From Sphingomonas sp. ERG5 (GTDB lineage: Bacteria > Pseudomonadota > Alphaproteobacteria > Sphingomonadales > Sphingomonadaceae): DNA of 64,000 nt. Location: positions 248,001 through 312,000 of the forward strand of contig NZ_JSXI01000016.1 in assembly GCF_000803065.1 (NCBI RefSeq). The letters run 5' to 3'. Positions 1-7,299 of the stretch are shown piece by piece; position 1 is the stretch's first letter; the number at the start of each line of letters is the position of its first letter. The position numbers and the translations under genes were made by a program. The notes below the pieces were generated by a model that worked only from the letters and a program-made list of their open reading frames with translations, had not been told where the DNA came from and made no database searches.

Positions 1-177
1 GGCGGCAAGGACGATGCGATCCGGCTGACTCCGCCGTGGCGGCTGACGCTGGAACAGGCGATCGCCTATATCGATGATGACGAACTGGTCGAAGTGACGC
101 CGCGCTCGATCCGTCTGCGCAAGCGCTATCTCGATCCGAACGAACGCAAGCGCGCGAGCCGCGCGAAGGCGGCGTGA
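1..177 (+). CDS. typA: TypA/BipA ribosome-associated GTPase, C-terminal end (partial)
   Basis: The frame is open from the left edge and ends at TGA 175-177, giving 58 residues. They match the C-terminus of TypA/BipA: a segment [16 protein letters not shown], then [18 protein letters not shown], then the basic tail [11 protein letters not shown]. In the family this tail follows the C-terminal ribosome-binding domain of a translational GTPase that acts in ribosome assembly and stress growth. The GTPase domain lies outside the window. A strong terminator follows directly, so this is the last gene of its transcript. Confidence 0.93.
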   Translation, partial: GGKDDAIRLTPPWRLTLEQAIAYIDDDELVEVTPRSIRLRKRYLDPNERKRASRAKAA

Positions 178-183
178 TTTTGG

Positions 184-213
184 GGGCGTCCGGAGCGATC
201 CGGGCGCCCTTTT
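184..213 (+). terminator. Rho-independent terminator after typA
   Basis: An 11-bp stem (184-194 with 199-209, one G-T wobble) closes a 4-nt loop and is followed by TTTT at 210-213. It lies 7 nt after the typA stop codon. Confidence 0.85.
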
Positions 214-267
214 CGTTGCAGTGCAGGACTCTCCCTGGAGCCGGTCGGTCCGGGACGTGGCAGGCGT

Positions 268-1074
268 TCAGCGGCGGAATTCGCTGAACGGCGTGGTCCG
301 GAATCGGGCCACGGCAAGCTGATCATAATCGACCCAGCGATAGTCATATCCGCCGCCGCTATATTGCTGGACGAACAGGACGCGGCCGCGGGGCCACTCC
401 GATCGTTGCTTGCAGGCGCTCAGATCGACCCAACGACATCCGTTCCGCCGCAATAATGCGGTGACCTGGGCAGCCGACATGGCGGGGGCATAGATATCGA
501 TCGGTCGCTGGCCGCATATGCTGTTGGGCCGCGATATAAAGCTCACTCGCGTTCTGGGCGGAGTAGTGGGGGCGGCCTGCAGGGTCAGCCCGACCGAGGC
601 GATGCGGCCGCCATTGGCGCGATCCGACAGCGCGAAGATCATGCCCTGTTCGGCATAGCGGGGGGATTGCTTCACGCGCAGCCGTTGATACGCCATTGCC
701 TGCGCGTTGATCGGCGGGGTGGTGGTGAACACGGTCGCCGGTGTCGATACGGCCGGATCGACCAGCACCGGCTCAAATGGCAGGCCCGCAGCCTTTCGAC
801 GTGCCATTTCGGCATAATAGGCGGTCCCGCTGCCGCCGGTTGAGAAGGAAGCCGTCGACCGCACGACCACGGCACCGAGCCGAAGCGCCCGGATCGGAAT
901 TGCCGGTCCGGGGGAACGCCCGCCCGGAAATGTGATCGATGTGCGGCAAGTGGACAGAGCTGCCTCCGCCGACGGACCGACGCGCTCGGGCGGCGCAGCG
1001 GCGATCGCAAAAACCGGTCCGGCGCATAGTTGCGTCGCGATCAGGATCGGCCAGACGAAACGCGACGGTCGCAT
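268..1074 (-). CDS. Exported protein of unknown function (paralogue of the next gene)
   Basis: This 268-residue protein starts with a signal peptide (MRPSRFVWPILIATQLCAG, cleavage likely near VFAIAAA). The ATG at 1074 is chosen because a purine-rich GAAGGAAAAG sits just upstream and the signal peptide starts there; an in-frame extension to 1140 is not needed. It is clearly homologous to the neighbour at 1144-1923. Both share a Cys then PGG near mature residue 20, a block ending MARRKAAGLPFEP, MIFA, a C-x-x-PI pair, and a C-terminal block PRGRVLF followed by YRW-DYD. Several Cys are conserved between the two, suggesting disulfides outside the cytoplasm. I do not recognise the family. It is probably transcribed with the two genes upstream. 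Confidence 0.75.
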   Translation of the reverse strand: MRPSRFVWPILIATQLCAGPVFAIAAAPPERVGPSAEAALSTCRTSITFPGGRSPGPAIPIRALRLGAVVVRSTASFSTGGSGTAYYAEMARRKAAGLPFEPVLVDPAVSTPATVFTTTPPINAQAMAYQRLRVKQSPRYAEQGMIFALSDRANGGRIASVGLTLQAAPTTPPRTRVSFISRPNSICGQRPIDIYAPAMSAAQVTALLRRNGCRWVDLSACKQRSEWPRGRVLFVQQYSGGGYDYRWVDYDQLAVARFRTTPFSEFRR

Positions 1075-1143
1075 AGACTTTTCCTTCGAAAAGGGGGCGG
1101 GCGAGAGAGCCTCCATCGAACCCCGGAGTCCCGCTCGCACGGT

Positions 1144-1923
1144 TCAGAAATAGTGCGCGGTCAGTAGGTCATAGTCCATCCAGCGATATTCATGACCGAT
1201 GCCGCTGCGCAACTGGCGGGCGAACAGTACCCGGCCGCGCGGCCGGTCCGAGCGGGCCGTGCAGCCGGACAGGCTGGCCCATCCGCACGGACGGTGGTCG
1301 AACAGCCCGGCGACCTGTGCAGTGGTCATCGCAGACGCATAGACCTGGATGGGCGGCTGGCATGTCTTGCCCGAAGGCGATCGGAACATAAGCGTCACTT
1401 TCGGCCTGCCGACGGGCGCCGCGGGCAAGGTGAGAACCAGGGCGGCGATCCGTCCGGTCGTTTTCGACACCGCCTGCGCGAAGATCATGCCGTCAGGGGC
1501 GTAGCGATTGCCTGAAACCTTCAGGGGTAGCCGCTGATACGGCAAAGCAAGTTGGGGAGTACCGGCCTCTGCAGCAAAAATGGCCGGCATCGCGGCCGCC
1601 GCCGGGTCGAAGATCTGCGGTTCGAACGGCAGCCCGGCGGCCTTGCGGCGCGCCATCTCCGCCATGTTCGCGGTGGCGCTGCCGCCGGTGGTGAACGACT
1701 CCTGCGCCCGGGCAACGGGCGATCCCAGGCGAAGCGCGGGGATCGGGATCGCCGTACCCGCGGACTGGCCCCCCGGTCTGACCACCGTGATCTTGCAGAG
1801 CGCCTCTTCCCGAAAGATCGGCGGCCCGACATAGTCGGGCTGGCGAGCGAACCTTGCGGAAAGCGGCGTCGTGCCGAGCATGGCCATGACCAGCAGTGGC
1901 GGGCCAAGGCACGACCCCCGCAT
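1144..1923 (-). CDS. Exported protein of unknown function (tandem paralogue)
   Basis: This 259-residue protein has an N-terminal hydrophobic export signal (PPLLVMAMLGTTPLSA) and is the sister of the protein at 268-1074. They share MARRKAAGLPFEP, PRGRVLF and YRWMDYD, plus matching Cys positions. The ATG at 1921-1923 lies one base after the stop codon of the dikinase-like gene, with AGGAAA as ribosome binding site, so translation is probably coupled to that gene. Function is unknown. The tight linkage suggests that this pair and the exported dikinase-like protein act together in the periplasm or at the cell surface; that is inference. Confidence 0.75.
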   Translation of the reverse strand: MRGSCLGPPLLVMAMLGTTPLSARFARQPDYVGPPIFREEALCKITVVRPGGQSAGTAIPIPALRLGSPVARAQESFTTGGSATANMAEMARRKAAGLPFEPQIFDPAAAAMPAIFAAEAGTPQLALPYQRLPLKVSGNRYAPDGMIFAQAVSKTTGRIAALVLTLPAAPVGRPKVTLMFRSPSGKTCQPPIQVYASAMTTAQVAGLFDHRPCGWASLSGCTARSDRPRGRVLFARQLRSGIGHEYRWMDYDLLTAHYF

Positions 1924-1924
1924 C

Positions 1925-3856
1925 TCAGTTTCCTTTCACATAGTCGCGCGACTGCACGATCATGATCCGTCCGTCGACGACCAGCCATTCCACATCCTGC
2001 GGCCGCCCACCGAAGCGCCCCTGGATGGTCAGTCCGATGCGGCTCAGCCGGCGCACCAGTTCGTCGGAAAGCACCGCGCGGTCGGGATCGATCTTCACTT
2101 CCTTCACGCCGCCATCCGCAGCGAAGTGCAGCATGATGTCGTCCTGCGACCGGGTCAGGACCTGGATCGAATCCAGATCGGGGCGATAGATGAGTTGTTC
2201 CGCGATCTTCTTCCCCTCGACCACGCGGATGCCAATGCCGCGCTTGGCCGCGATGAACAGGCGGCGCTCTTCGCTCTGCTCGTCGAACGGGTCGACCGTG
2301 GTCATCACGCCGGCCGCATCGGCATCGACCCCGGACTGCACCAGGACGGCGGCGCGAACCGCACGGTGATCGATCCGCGCCCGCTCGCGCGCCGCATAGG
2401 CGCGGTCGTTCCACAGCGATCCCCACACCGTCTTCATCGCGGCGGCCAGCGCCTCCGGACCCTTGACGTTGGGCACCGTGTCGTAAAGTCCGGCGCCGTT
2501 GAAGCCTGGCAGATCCTCGGCATTGGTCGAGGATCGCACGAACACGCCCTTTTCGCCAAGCAGGGCGTCGCGCCGCGCAGTGATCGCGGTCAGATCGGCC
2601 GCGGGAATATGCCCGGCGGCAAAGCGCGCGCGGAGCGCCGCCAGCGCGGTCCGCCGCCATTTCGGATCGCTCGATCCGGGGTCGCGCAACAGCGCCTCGA
2701 TATTGGTGTTGAGACCGTTGGCGGCGACGAAGCGCTCATAATAAGCGAACGGCACGCTGAAGCCGGGCGGCACGACGAAACCGGCATCACCCTTGCGGGT
2801 CAGCGTCGCCACGTCGGCAAGGTTCGCGGCTTTCGTGCCGGTGCGCCGCGACCAGCTTGCATCCTGCTCACTCAGCGCGGGCAGGCCGGCATAAGCGAGA
2901 TCGGCGCGCGGCGCGCGGATCGGGCGTGCCGATGCGACGCGGGCGGCTGCCTTGATCTCGGCCGCGGTCGCGAGACGGACGGTGACCTTCGCGCCGTTGG
3001 CGTCCAGCACGACCTGGCGCCCGTTCAGCGCGCCCCAGAGGCGGTCGGCCTCGGCGTGATAGGCATTGGGAATACCCCAGGTCTTGGCGAGCAGACTGAT
3101 ATGGTTGATCGGGGTCGTGAAGGTGGATGAGACGATCCCCGCGACCGGCGGCATGCGGATCGGAATCGTCTTCAGCAGCGCGATGTCGCCCGGCATCAGA
3201 TCGTCTTCGCCATCCTCCGCGACCAGCACGAGACGCCCGACCGCGCGACCGCGATTGAGCACCAGTTGTTCCCGGCTGCCATAGGCCTCGTCGATGCCGA
3301 TTGTCGGCAAAACCGCTGTGGCGGCGGCCTCGCGTTGCTGGGTGGAATTGGGCTTGAATGTCAGCGGCGCGGCGAACGAGGCCTGAAGCCGCGTCATCAT
3401 CGCAGCGATCAGGGCCGGTTCGACCACATCGCCTTCCCATAGCTCGACGCCGTACCGGCCGAGCCGTGGATAGCGCACCACCGCGCCGAGCACGAAGCGG
3501 CGATCCGGCCGGGAATAATTGGCCGCGATGAACGCCTCGCTATCGGCGAGCGTCAGGTAGCGCGCCTGCAGAAAGTCGAAATGATAGAGGTAGCGGCGCG
3601 TGTCGATCCAATCGAGCCGCGCGGGCGACGCGCTGCGATCGATCGCGAACATCACGCGCGGTAATTCCAGGAAGCGTCCCGCGCCTTCGGTTCGCGCCAG
3701 CTTGTCGAATCCGGCCTCAGACAGGGGAGGGGCGCCGGTGCCGGTATCGCGTGGATTTGCGGCGGTCTTGGCCAGCGCGGCGCCGGAGCCCGGTAAGCCC
3801 GGTCCGCTACCAGTGGCGGCAACGACCAGAGCGATAACAGCAAGGCTTTTCCACAT
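1925..3856 (-). CDS. Exported PEP-synthase/pyruvate-phosphate-dikinase-like protein
   Basis: This 643-residue protein has two PEP-utilising enzyme modules in reverse of the usual order. Residues about 190-320 look like a phosphohistidine swivel domain, with TTPINHISLLAK placing the candidate His at residue 252. Residues about 345-640 are a PPDK N-terminal ATP-grasp domain: TGTKAANLADV, VPPGFSVPF, FVRSSTNAEDLPGF, and a final VQSRDYV. Swivel before ATP-grasp is the order found in glucan/phosphoglucan water dikinases rather than in PpsA or PPDK. The start at 3856 has GGA upstream and opens a signal peptide (MWKSLAVIALVVAATGSG), which is odd because ATP is not expected in the periplasm. There is no PEP/pyruvate TIM barrel. 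Substrate unknown; first gene of a three-gene operon. Confidence 0.8.
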   Translation of the reverse strand: MWKSLAVIALVVAATGSGPGLPGSGAALAKTAANPRDTGTGAPPLSEAGFDKLARTEGAGRFLELPRVMFAIDRSASPARLDWIDTRRYLYHFDFLQARYLTLADSEAFIAANYSRPDRRFVLGAVVRYPRLGRYGVELWEGDVVEPALIAAMMTRLQASFAAPLTFKPNSTQQREAAATAVLPTIGIDEAYGSREQLVLNRGRAVGRLVLVAEDGEDDLMPGDIALLKTIPIRMPPVAGIVSSTFTTPINHISLLAKTWGIPNAYHAEADRLWGALNGRQVVLDANGAKVTVRLATAAEIKAAARVASARPIRAPRADLAYAGLPALSEQDASWSRRTGTKAANLADVATLTRKGDAGFVVPPGFSVPFAYYERFVAANGLNTNIEALLRDPGSSDPKWRRTALAALRARFAAGHIPAADLTAITARRDALLGEKGVFVRSSTNAEDLPGFNGAGLYDTVPNVKGPEALAAAMKTVWGSLWNDRAYAARERARIDHRAVRAAVLVQSGVDADAAGVMTTVDPFDEQSEERRLFIAAKRGIGIRVVEGKKIAEQLIYRPDLDSIQVLTRSQDDIMLHFAADGGVKEVKIDPDRAVLSDELVRRLSRIGLTIQGRFGGRPQDVEWLVVDGRIMIVQSRDYVKGN

Positions 3857-4060
3857 ATATCGTCCGCCGCTCCCACATCGCCCATGCCCCATCGTGGCGG
3901 CCACACCTTAACGTATATTTGCCGGTTCCATCAGCCTTCCGATGGCACTTGACGCCGGAGCAGGTGATTGAGCGACGATAAGATGGGCGGAGGCGAAGCG
4001 CATCAGGCAATCCGGGCATAGCGCGGGAGCGGCTAGAGGCGGGTCCAGTTATCCCGGGGA

Positions 4061-4234
4061 CGCCTTACGGCGGATGACCCGAATAACATCGGATGGCAGC
4101 GTGATCTGTCCGTGAGCTACAATCAACCTGGGCACATTGAACGCGCCTCCGGCACGTTGGACAAGGCGCGGGAGAATTTCGAAACCGACCTTGCGATCGC
4201 CAAACGTCCGGCTTCCAAAGAGCCGTCACGGTAT
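4061..4234 (+). pseudogene. Remnant of a tetratricopeptide-repeat protein
   Basis: Read in frame from 4061, this stretch encodes RLTADDPNNIGWQRDLSVS, followed by SYNQPGHIERASG, TLDKARENFETDLAIAK and ASKEP. That is one unit of the WQRDLSVSYN-type TPR family found in large bacterial TPR signalling proteins. There is no start codon with a ribosome binding site, the repeat stands alone, and after about 4234 the frame runs into unrelated sequence and the convergent SDR gene. I read it as a decayed fragment in the otherwise empty 3857-4286 gap. Confidence 0.6.
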
Positions 4235-4253
4235 AAACAGCGGTCGGGGATAA

Positions 4254-4279
4254 GCGCGCCCGTACCGGCCCGGGCGCGC
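4254..4279 (-). terminator. Candidate terminator of the SDR gene
   Basis: A 9-bp GC stem (GCGCGCCCG 4254-4262 with CGGGCGCGC 4271-4279) lies 7 nt after the stop codon of the minus-strand SDR. On that strand it is followed by TTA, a weak T tract. Confidence 0.55.
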
Positions 4280-4286
4280 TCAGGCA

Positions 4287-5093
4287 TCATGCCGCGACCA
4301 GTTCGCGGTAACGCGCCGCGACATCGCGACGGCTCAGGACCGGCTGCATGACGAGGCGCTGCTCGTTCAGCGCGGTCCATTGGCCTTCGTCGGCGAGCGG
4401 CGGGATCGTGACCGTTTCGCGTCGATCGAAGCCGACCAGCGCGGCGTCGACCAGATCACCGACCTCCATCACCATGTCCGCCGGGAAGGCGTCGACATCC
4501 TTGCCGGAGCGCGCCCAGATCTCGGTGCGCGTGGCGCCCGGGAGAACCGCCTGAACATAGACACCGTCGGGGGCAAGCTGATTGGCGAGCGACTGGCTGA
4601 GGTTCAGCAGATGCGCCTTGGAGCCGCTATAGACGCCGTCGAACATTTCGGGGGCGAGCGCGAGGACCGAGGCGATGTTGACGATCGCGCCCGATTTGCG
4701 CGCGACGAACGCCCTGGCCGCGGCGCCGGCAAGGCGGGTGGGGGCGGTGATGTTGAGGGCGATCAGCCGCTCGATCTGATCGGGTTCATTGTCGAGTAGC
4801 GTGCCGTTGAGCGACATGCCGGCATTATTGACCAGCAGTGTGATCGCCGGGTCGCCCGTGAGCCGCGCTTCGACCGTCGCGACATCGGCGCGATCAGTAA
4901 GGTCGGCACGCAAGATTTCGATGCTGCGGCCGGTTTCGTCACGCAGCCGTGCGGCCAGCGTCTCCATCCGCGCCGTGTCGCGCGCGACCAGAATCAGGTC
5001 ATGGCCGCGATGCGCGAGCCGGTCGGCATAGACCGCCCCGATGCCTGACGATGCGCCCGTGATGAGCGCGGTTCCTTTGGTGTTCGATGACAT
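4287..5093 (-). CDS. SDR-family oxidoreductase
   Basis: This 268-residue cytoplasmic short-chain dehydrogenase has the Rossmann motif TGASSGIG near residue 12, LVNNAGMS near 85, and a catalytic Ser then YSGSK (Y-x-x-x-K) near 155. The ATG at 5093 is preceded by GGGAGACGAGAA; a longer in-frame extension to 5690 would run through the divergent regulator and the repeat and is rejected. The gene is divergent from the HxlR regulator at 5163, with a palindrome between them, so it is probably the regulator's target. HxlR-type proteins often respond to reactive carbonyls or quinones, which would suit a detoxifying reductase. Substrate unknown. Confidence 0.9.
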   Translation of the reverse strand: MSSNTKGTALITGASSGIGAVYADRLAHRGHDLILVARDTARMETLAARLRDETGRSIEILRADLTDRADVATVEARLTGDPAITLLVNNAGMSLNGTLLDNEPDQIERLIALNITAPTRLAGAAARAFVARKSGAIVNIASVLALAPEMFDGVYSGSKAHLLNLSQSLANQLAPDGVYVQAVLPGATRTEIWARSGKDVDAFPADMVMEVGDLVDAALVGFDRRETVTIPPLADEGQWTALNEQRLVMQPVLSRRDVAARYRELVAA

Positions 5094-5122
5094 TTCTCGT
5101 CTCCCTGACCGGCACCACGCCA

Positions 5123-5151
5123 AGTCACTTGCATTTAGATAGTAAGTGACT
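5123..5151. promoter_or_regulatory. Candidate HxlR operator between divergent genes
   Basis: A perfect inverted repeat, AGTCACTT (5123-5130) and AAGTGACT (5144-5151) with a 13-nt AT-rich spacer, lies in the 69-bp gap between the SDR and the HxlR gene. HxlR proteins are winged-helix dimers that usually bind such dyads next to their own promoter. It begins 30 bp from the SDR start codon and ends 12 bp before that of the regulator. Confidence 0.65.
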
Positions 5152-5162
5152 ATTCTTTTGCA

Positions 5163-5609
5163 ATGGACACGAAAAAAATCAGTGACGGCACCTGCCCGGT
5201 GGGGCGCGGTCTGGCCAGGGTGGGCGATGCGTGGAGCATGTTGATCCTGCGCGATGCGTCGCTTGGCCTGACGCGCTTCGATGAATTTCAGCGCAGCCTG
5301 GGCATCGCGCCCAACATCCTGACCCGCCGTCTCGCGGCGCTGGTCGGCGACGGATTGCTTGAGCGCCGGCGCTACAGCGCGCATCCGCCGCGCGACGACT
5401 ATGTGCTCACCGCATGCGGGCGCGACTATCTGCCGATATTGTCGGCGCTGGGTGCCTGGGGCGCGCGGCATTTCGGTGAGGGTGGCGTCACGCGGCTGGT
5501 CGAGGCGGGCAGTGGTCGCACGATCGATCCCGTCGTGGTCGATCGTGCGACTGGCCGTCCGCTTGACGAGATTGATCTGCGCACCGTGCTGCCGACCGGG
5601 ACCGTTTAG
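5163..5609 (+). CDS. HxlR-family winged-helix transcriptional regulator
   Basis: This 148-residue protein has the HxlR (PF01638) signature: a conserved N-terminal Cys (CPVGRGLARVGDAWSMLILRD, Cys11), then FDEFQRSLGIAPNILTRRLAALV as the recognition region and a wing near RRYSAHPPRDDY. In the family this Cys can serve as a redox or electrophile sensor. The protein is about 35 residues longer than the minimal domain; the tail ends TGRPLDEIDLRTVLP. It probably represses itself and the divergent SDR through the dyad at 5123-5151. Confidence 0.93.
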   Translation: MDTKKISDGTCPVGRGLARVGDAWSMLILRDASLGLTRFDEFQRSLGIAPNILTRRLAALVGDGLLERRRYSAHPPRDDYVLTACGRDYLPILSALGAWGARHFGEGGVTRLVEAGSGRTIDPVVVDRATGRPLDEIDLRTVLPTGTV

Positions 5610-5638
5610 AGCGGCATGGACTCGAGTGGTATCTCCCT

Positions 5639-5705
5639 CCGTTCGGGCTGAGCTTGTCGAAGCCCAAGCGCAGCACATGCCCTTCGACAAGCTCAGGGCG
5701 AACGG
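5639..5705. repeat. REP/BIME-type palindromic repeat (CTTCGACAAGCTCAG family)
   Basis: Two inverted arms of about 26 nt (5639-5664 and 5680-5705) share the core CTTCGACAAGCTCAG and end in CGAACGG. A diverged copy is at 18696-18781. It lies between the convergent HxlR and EVE genes. Confidence 0.8.
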
Positions 5706-5760
5706 AAGAGGTGGGATCAGTTCAGTTCGCCGCCGCTTCAGAAGGCGATATGACCCGTGA

Positions 5761-6159
5761 TCAGCGGCTCATGGCCAGGATCGTCGCCCATTGCGCATCG
5801 GACACCGGCGAGACGGAGAGCCGCGACTGGCGCAGCATTTCCATCCCCGCCAGTTTCGGCTCGGCCTTCATCGCGGCCAGCGTCACTGCCTTGGCCAGGG
5901 GCTCGATTGGCTTGACCGCGACCGATACCCAGCGCGCCTCGTCGCCATCCTGTTGCGCGGTGCGCGTGACCTCGACCATGCCGACCGCTGCTTTGTCCTT
6001 GCCCGAATGATAGAAGAACGCCCGGTCACCGACCGTCATGGCCTTCAGATGCAGCGCGGCGGCGGCATTGCGCACGCCGGTCCATTCGGTCTGGCCCTCG
6101 GCAAGCAGGTCGTCCCAGCTGTAACTTTCGGGTTCGGACTTGAGCAGCCAGTACGCCAT
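5761..6159 (-). CDS. EVE domain-containing protein
   Basis: This 132-residue protein consists of one EVE domain (PUA-like fold; PF01878). The N-terminus MAYWLLKSEPESYSWDDL, the WTGVRN motif and FFYHSGKDKAAVGMVEV are diagnostic. EVE domains bind modified bases in DNA or RNA; the usual Sphingomonas homologue is a single-domain protein of this length. The ATG at 6159 follows GAGGAGGGATCAC, a very strong ribosome binding site, so the upstream in-frame ATG at 6183 is not used. No partner gene is apparent. Confidence 0.93.
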   Translation of the reverse strand: MAYWLLKSEPESYSWDDLLAEGQTEWTGVRNAAAALHLKAMTVGDRAFFYHSGKDKAAVGMVEVTRTAQQDGDEARWVSVAVKPIEPLAKAVTLAAMKAEPKLAGMEMLRQSRLSVSPVSDAQWATILAMSR

Positions 6160-6311
6160 GTGATCCCTCCTCGGATTCGCCATAAGTTAAACGCCGGCTT
6201 AACATGTCATTCCGGCTCAGTTCAGCCCGACTCGAATATTGTGTGAAACAAGCTGGCAGGTTCCCGCGTTTCGGCACCAGCGAATTTGGTTTCCCGACTG
6301 AGGAGGTCGAC

Positions 6312-6707
6312 ATGAAGAATATGATGAAAAAGGTCGTGCTCGGGGCGACGCTGGCCGCGACCGCGCTGACCGCCGCCGCACCGGCAGAGGCGCAGCGCTA
6401 TGGCTATGGCCGCCACTACCACCGCGGCAATGACGCGGGCGTCGCGGTCGTCGCCGGCATTGCCGGCCTGGCGATCGGTGCGGCCATCGCGTCAGACGGC
6501 CGTCGCAACCGCGACCGCGAAATCTATTATCGCGACCGGGGCTACGACCCCTATTATGACGATAATTACTACCGCGAGCGCGGCTATTATCCGAACGATG
6601 GCTATTATGCCTATCGCTATCGCGAGCGCTATTATTCCCGCTGCCACATCGAGCGGCGCTGGGACGACTATTATGATCGGCCGGTACGGATCCGGGTCTG
6701 CGACTGA
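6312..6707 (+). CDS. Secreted Tyr/Arg-rich protein with glycine-zipper segment
   Basis: This 131-residue protein starts at the ATG after AGGAGG (6301-6306). A signal peptide (VVLGATLAATALTAAAPAEA) is followed by a short Gly/Ala hydrophobic stretch, AVVAGIAGLAIGAAIA, resembling a glycine zipper. The rest is Tyr-, Arg- and Asp-rich (repeated RERGYYPNDGYY-like units) and ends in a Cys pair region (CHIERRWDDYY...RVCD). Such proteins are common in sphingomonads and are probably envelope-associated. Specific function unknown. A strong terminator follows. Confidence 0.85.
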   Translation: MKNMMKKVVLGATLAATALTAAAPAEAQRYGYGRHYHRGNDAGVAVVAGIAGLAIGAAIASDGRRNRDREIYYRDRGYDPYYDDNYYRERGYYPNDGYYAYRYRERYYSRCHIERRWDDYYDRPVRIRVCD

Positions 6708-6734
6708 TCCCATCCTGATTGAGCGACACGAATG

Positions 6735-6767
6735 ACGGCGCGAATTTCGGTTCGCGCCGTTTTCGTT
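6735..6767 (+). terminator. Rho-independent terminator
   Basis: A perfect 10-bp stem (6735-6744 with 6751-6760), a 6-nt loop and then TTTCGTT. It ends the transcript of the Tyr-rich protein and supports starting the next gene at 6810 rather than upstream of the hairpin. Confidence 0.85.
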
Positions 6768-6809
6768 GGGGCTGGCATCACAGCCGATTTTGCGTCAAAG
6801 CCCGGTGCC

Positions 6810-7079
6810 ATGACCGACACTCCTCCCGACCGCCTGTCCTCCAATCCGCGCAGCCCGTTCTTCGACGAAGAGAAGCTGTCGCGCGGCATCGGCATCCGCT
6901 TCAAGGAGCGCGAGCGCCATGACGTCGAGGAATATTGCATTTCCGAAGGCTGGATCCGTGTCGCGCTCGGCAAGAAAGTCGACCGCAAGGGCAATCCGCT
7001 GACGCTGAAATATAGCGGCCCGGTCGAGGCCTGGTTCGAGCGCCCCGCCGAGGGGGCCGAGGACGCGCCCGAGGCGTAA
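6810..7079 (+). CDS. DUF3297 family protein
   Basis: This 89-residue protein begins MTDTPPDRLSSNPRSPFFDEE and contains VEEYCISEGWIRVALGKKVDRKGNPLTLK, the conserved core of DUF3297, a small cytoplasmic family of unknown function widespread in proteobacteria. The start at 6810 matches family length; the longer frame from 6732 would run through the terminator stem. No strong ribosome binding site is visible. Confidence 0.88.
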   Translation: MTDTPPDRLSSNPRSPFFDEEKLSRGIGIRFKERERHDVEEYCISEGWIRVALGKKVDRKGNPLTLKYSGPVEAWFERPAEGAEDAPEA

Positions 7080-7148
7080 ATCCGCCTGGCGCGGGTCGCC
7101 GATGATCGCATCGCGCTAGATAATCATTTTATTGGGTCTCTGGCCGTC

Positions 7149-7174
7149 ATCAACCGCGATATGTCGTGGTTGAT
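7149..7174. promoter_or_regulatory. 26-bp near-perfect palindrome, candidate operator
   Basis: ATCAACC (7149-7155) pairs with GGTTGAT (7168-7174) and the inner bases continue the dyad, with 11 of 13 positions paired and a central AT. It lies 125 bp upstream of the TonB receptor start in an otherwise gene-free 220-bp gap. Size and symmetry suit a LacI- or GntR-type operator, but no regulator gene is adjacent. Confidence 0.45.
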
Positions 7175-7299
7175 GCAAAATAGCCACGCCCGTAACGAAA
7201 TCGCGTCCATCGAAGTTGCCACTTATTCCCGGTCCTTTTAGGCTCTCCATTCTGATGCTTCATAACGAAGACAGTATGCGTCTCAGGAGAGGAAATAAC

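Noticed and set aside
1521..2660. Long Arg-rich frame within the dikinase-like operon
   Set aside because: It is the out-of-frame shadow of two real genes on the same strand, as shown by its Arg/Ala-rich composition.
5094..5690. N-terminal extension of the SDR gene up to 5690
   Set aside because: It is antisense to the HxlR gene and crosses the repeat at 5639; the SDR start at 5093 has a good ribosome binding site.
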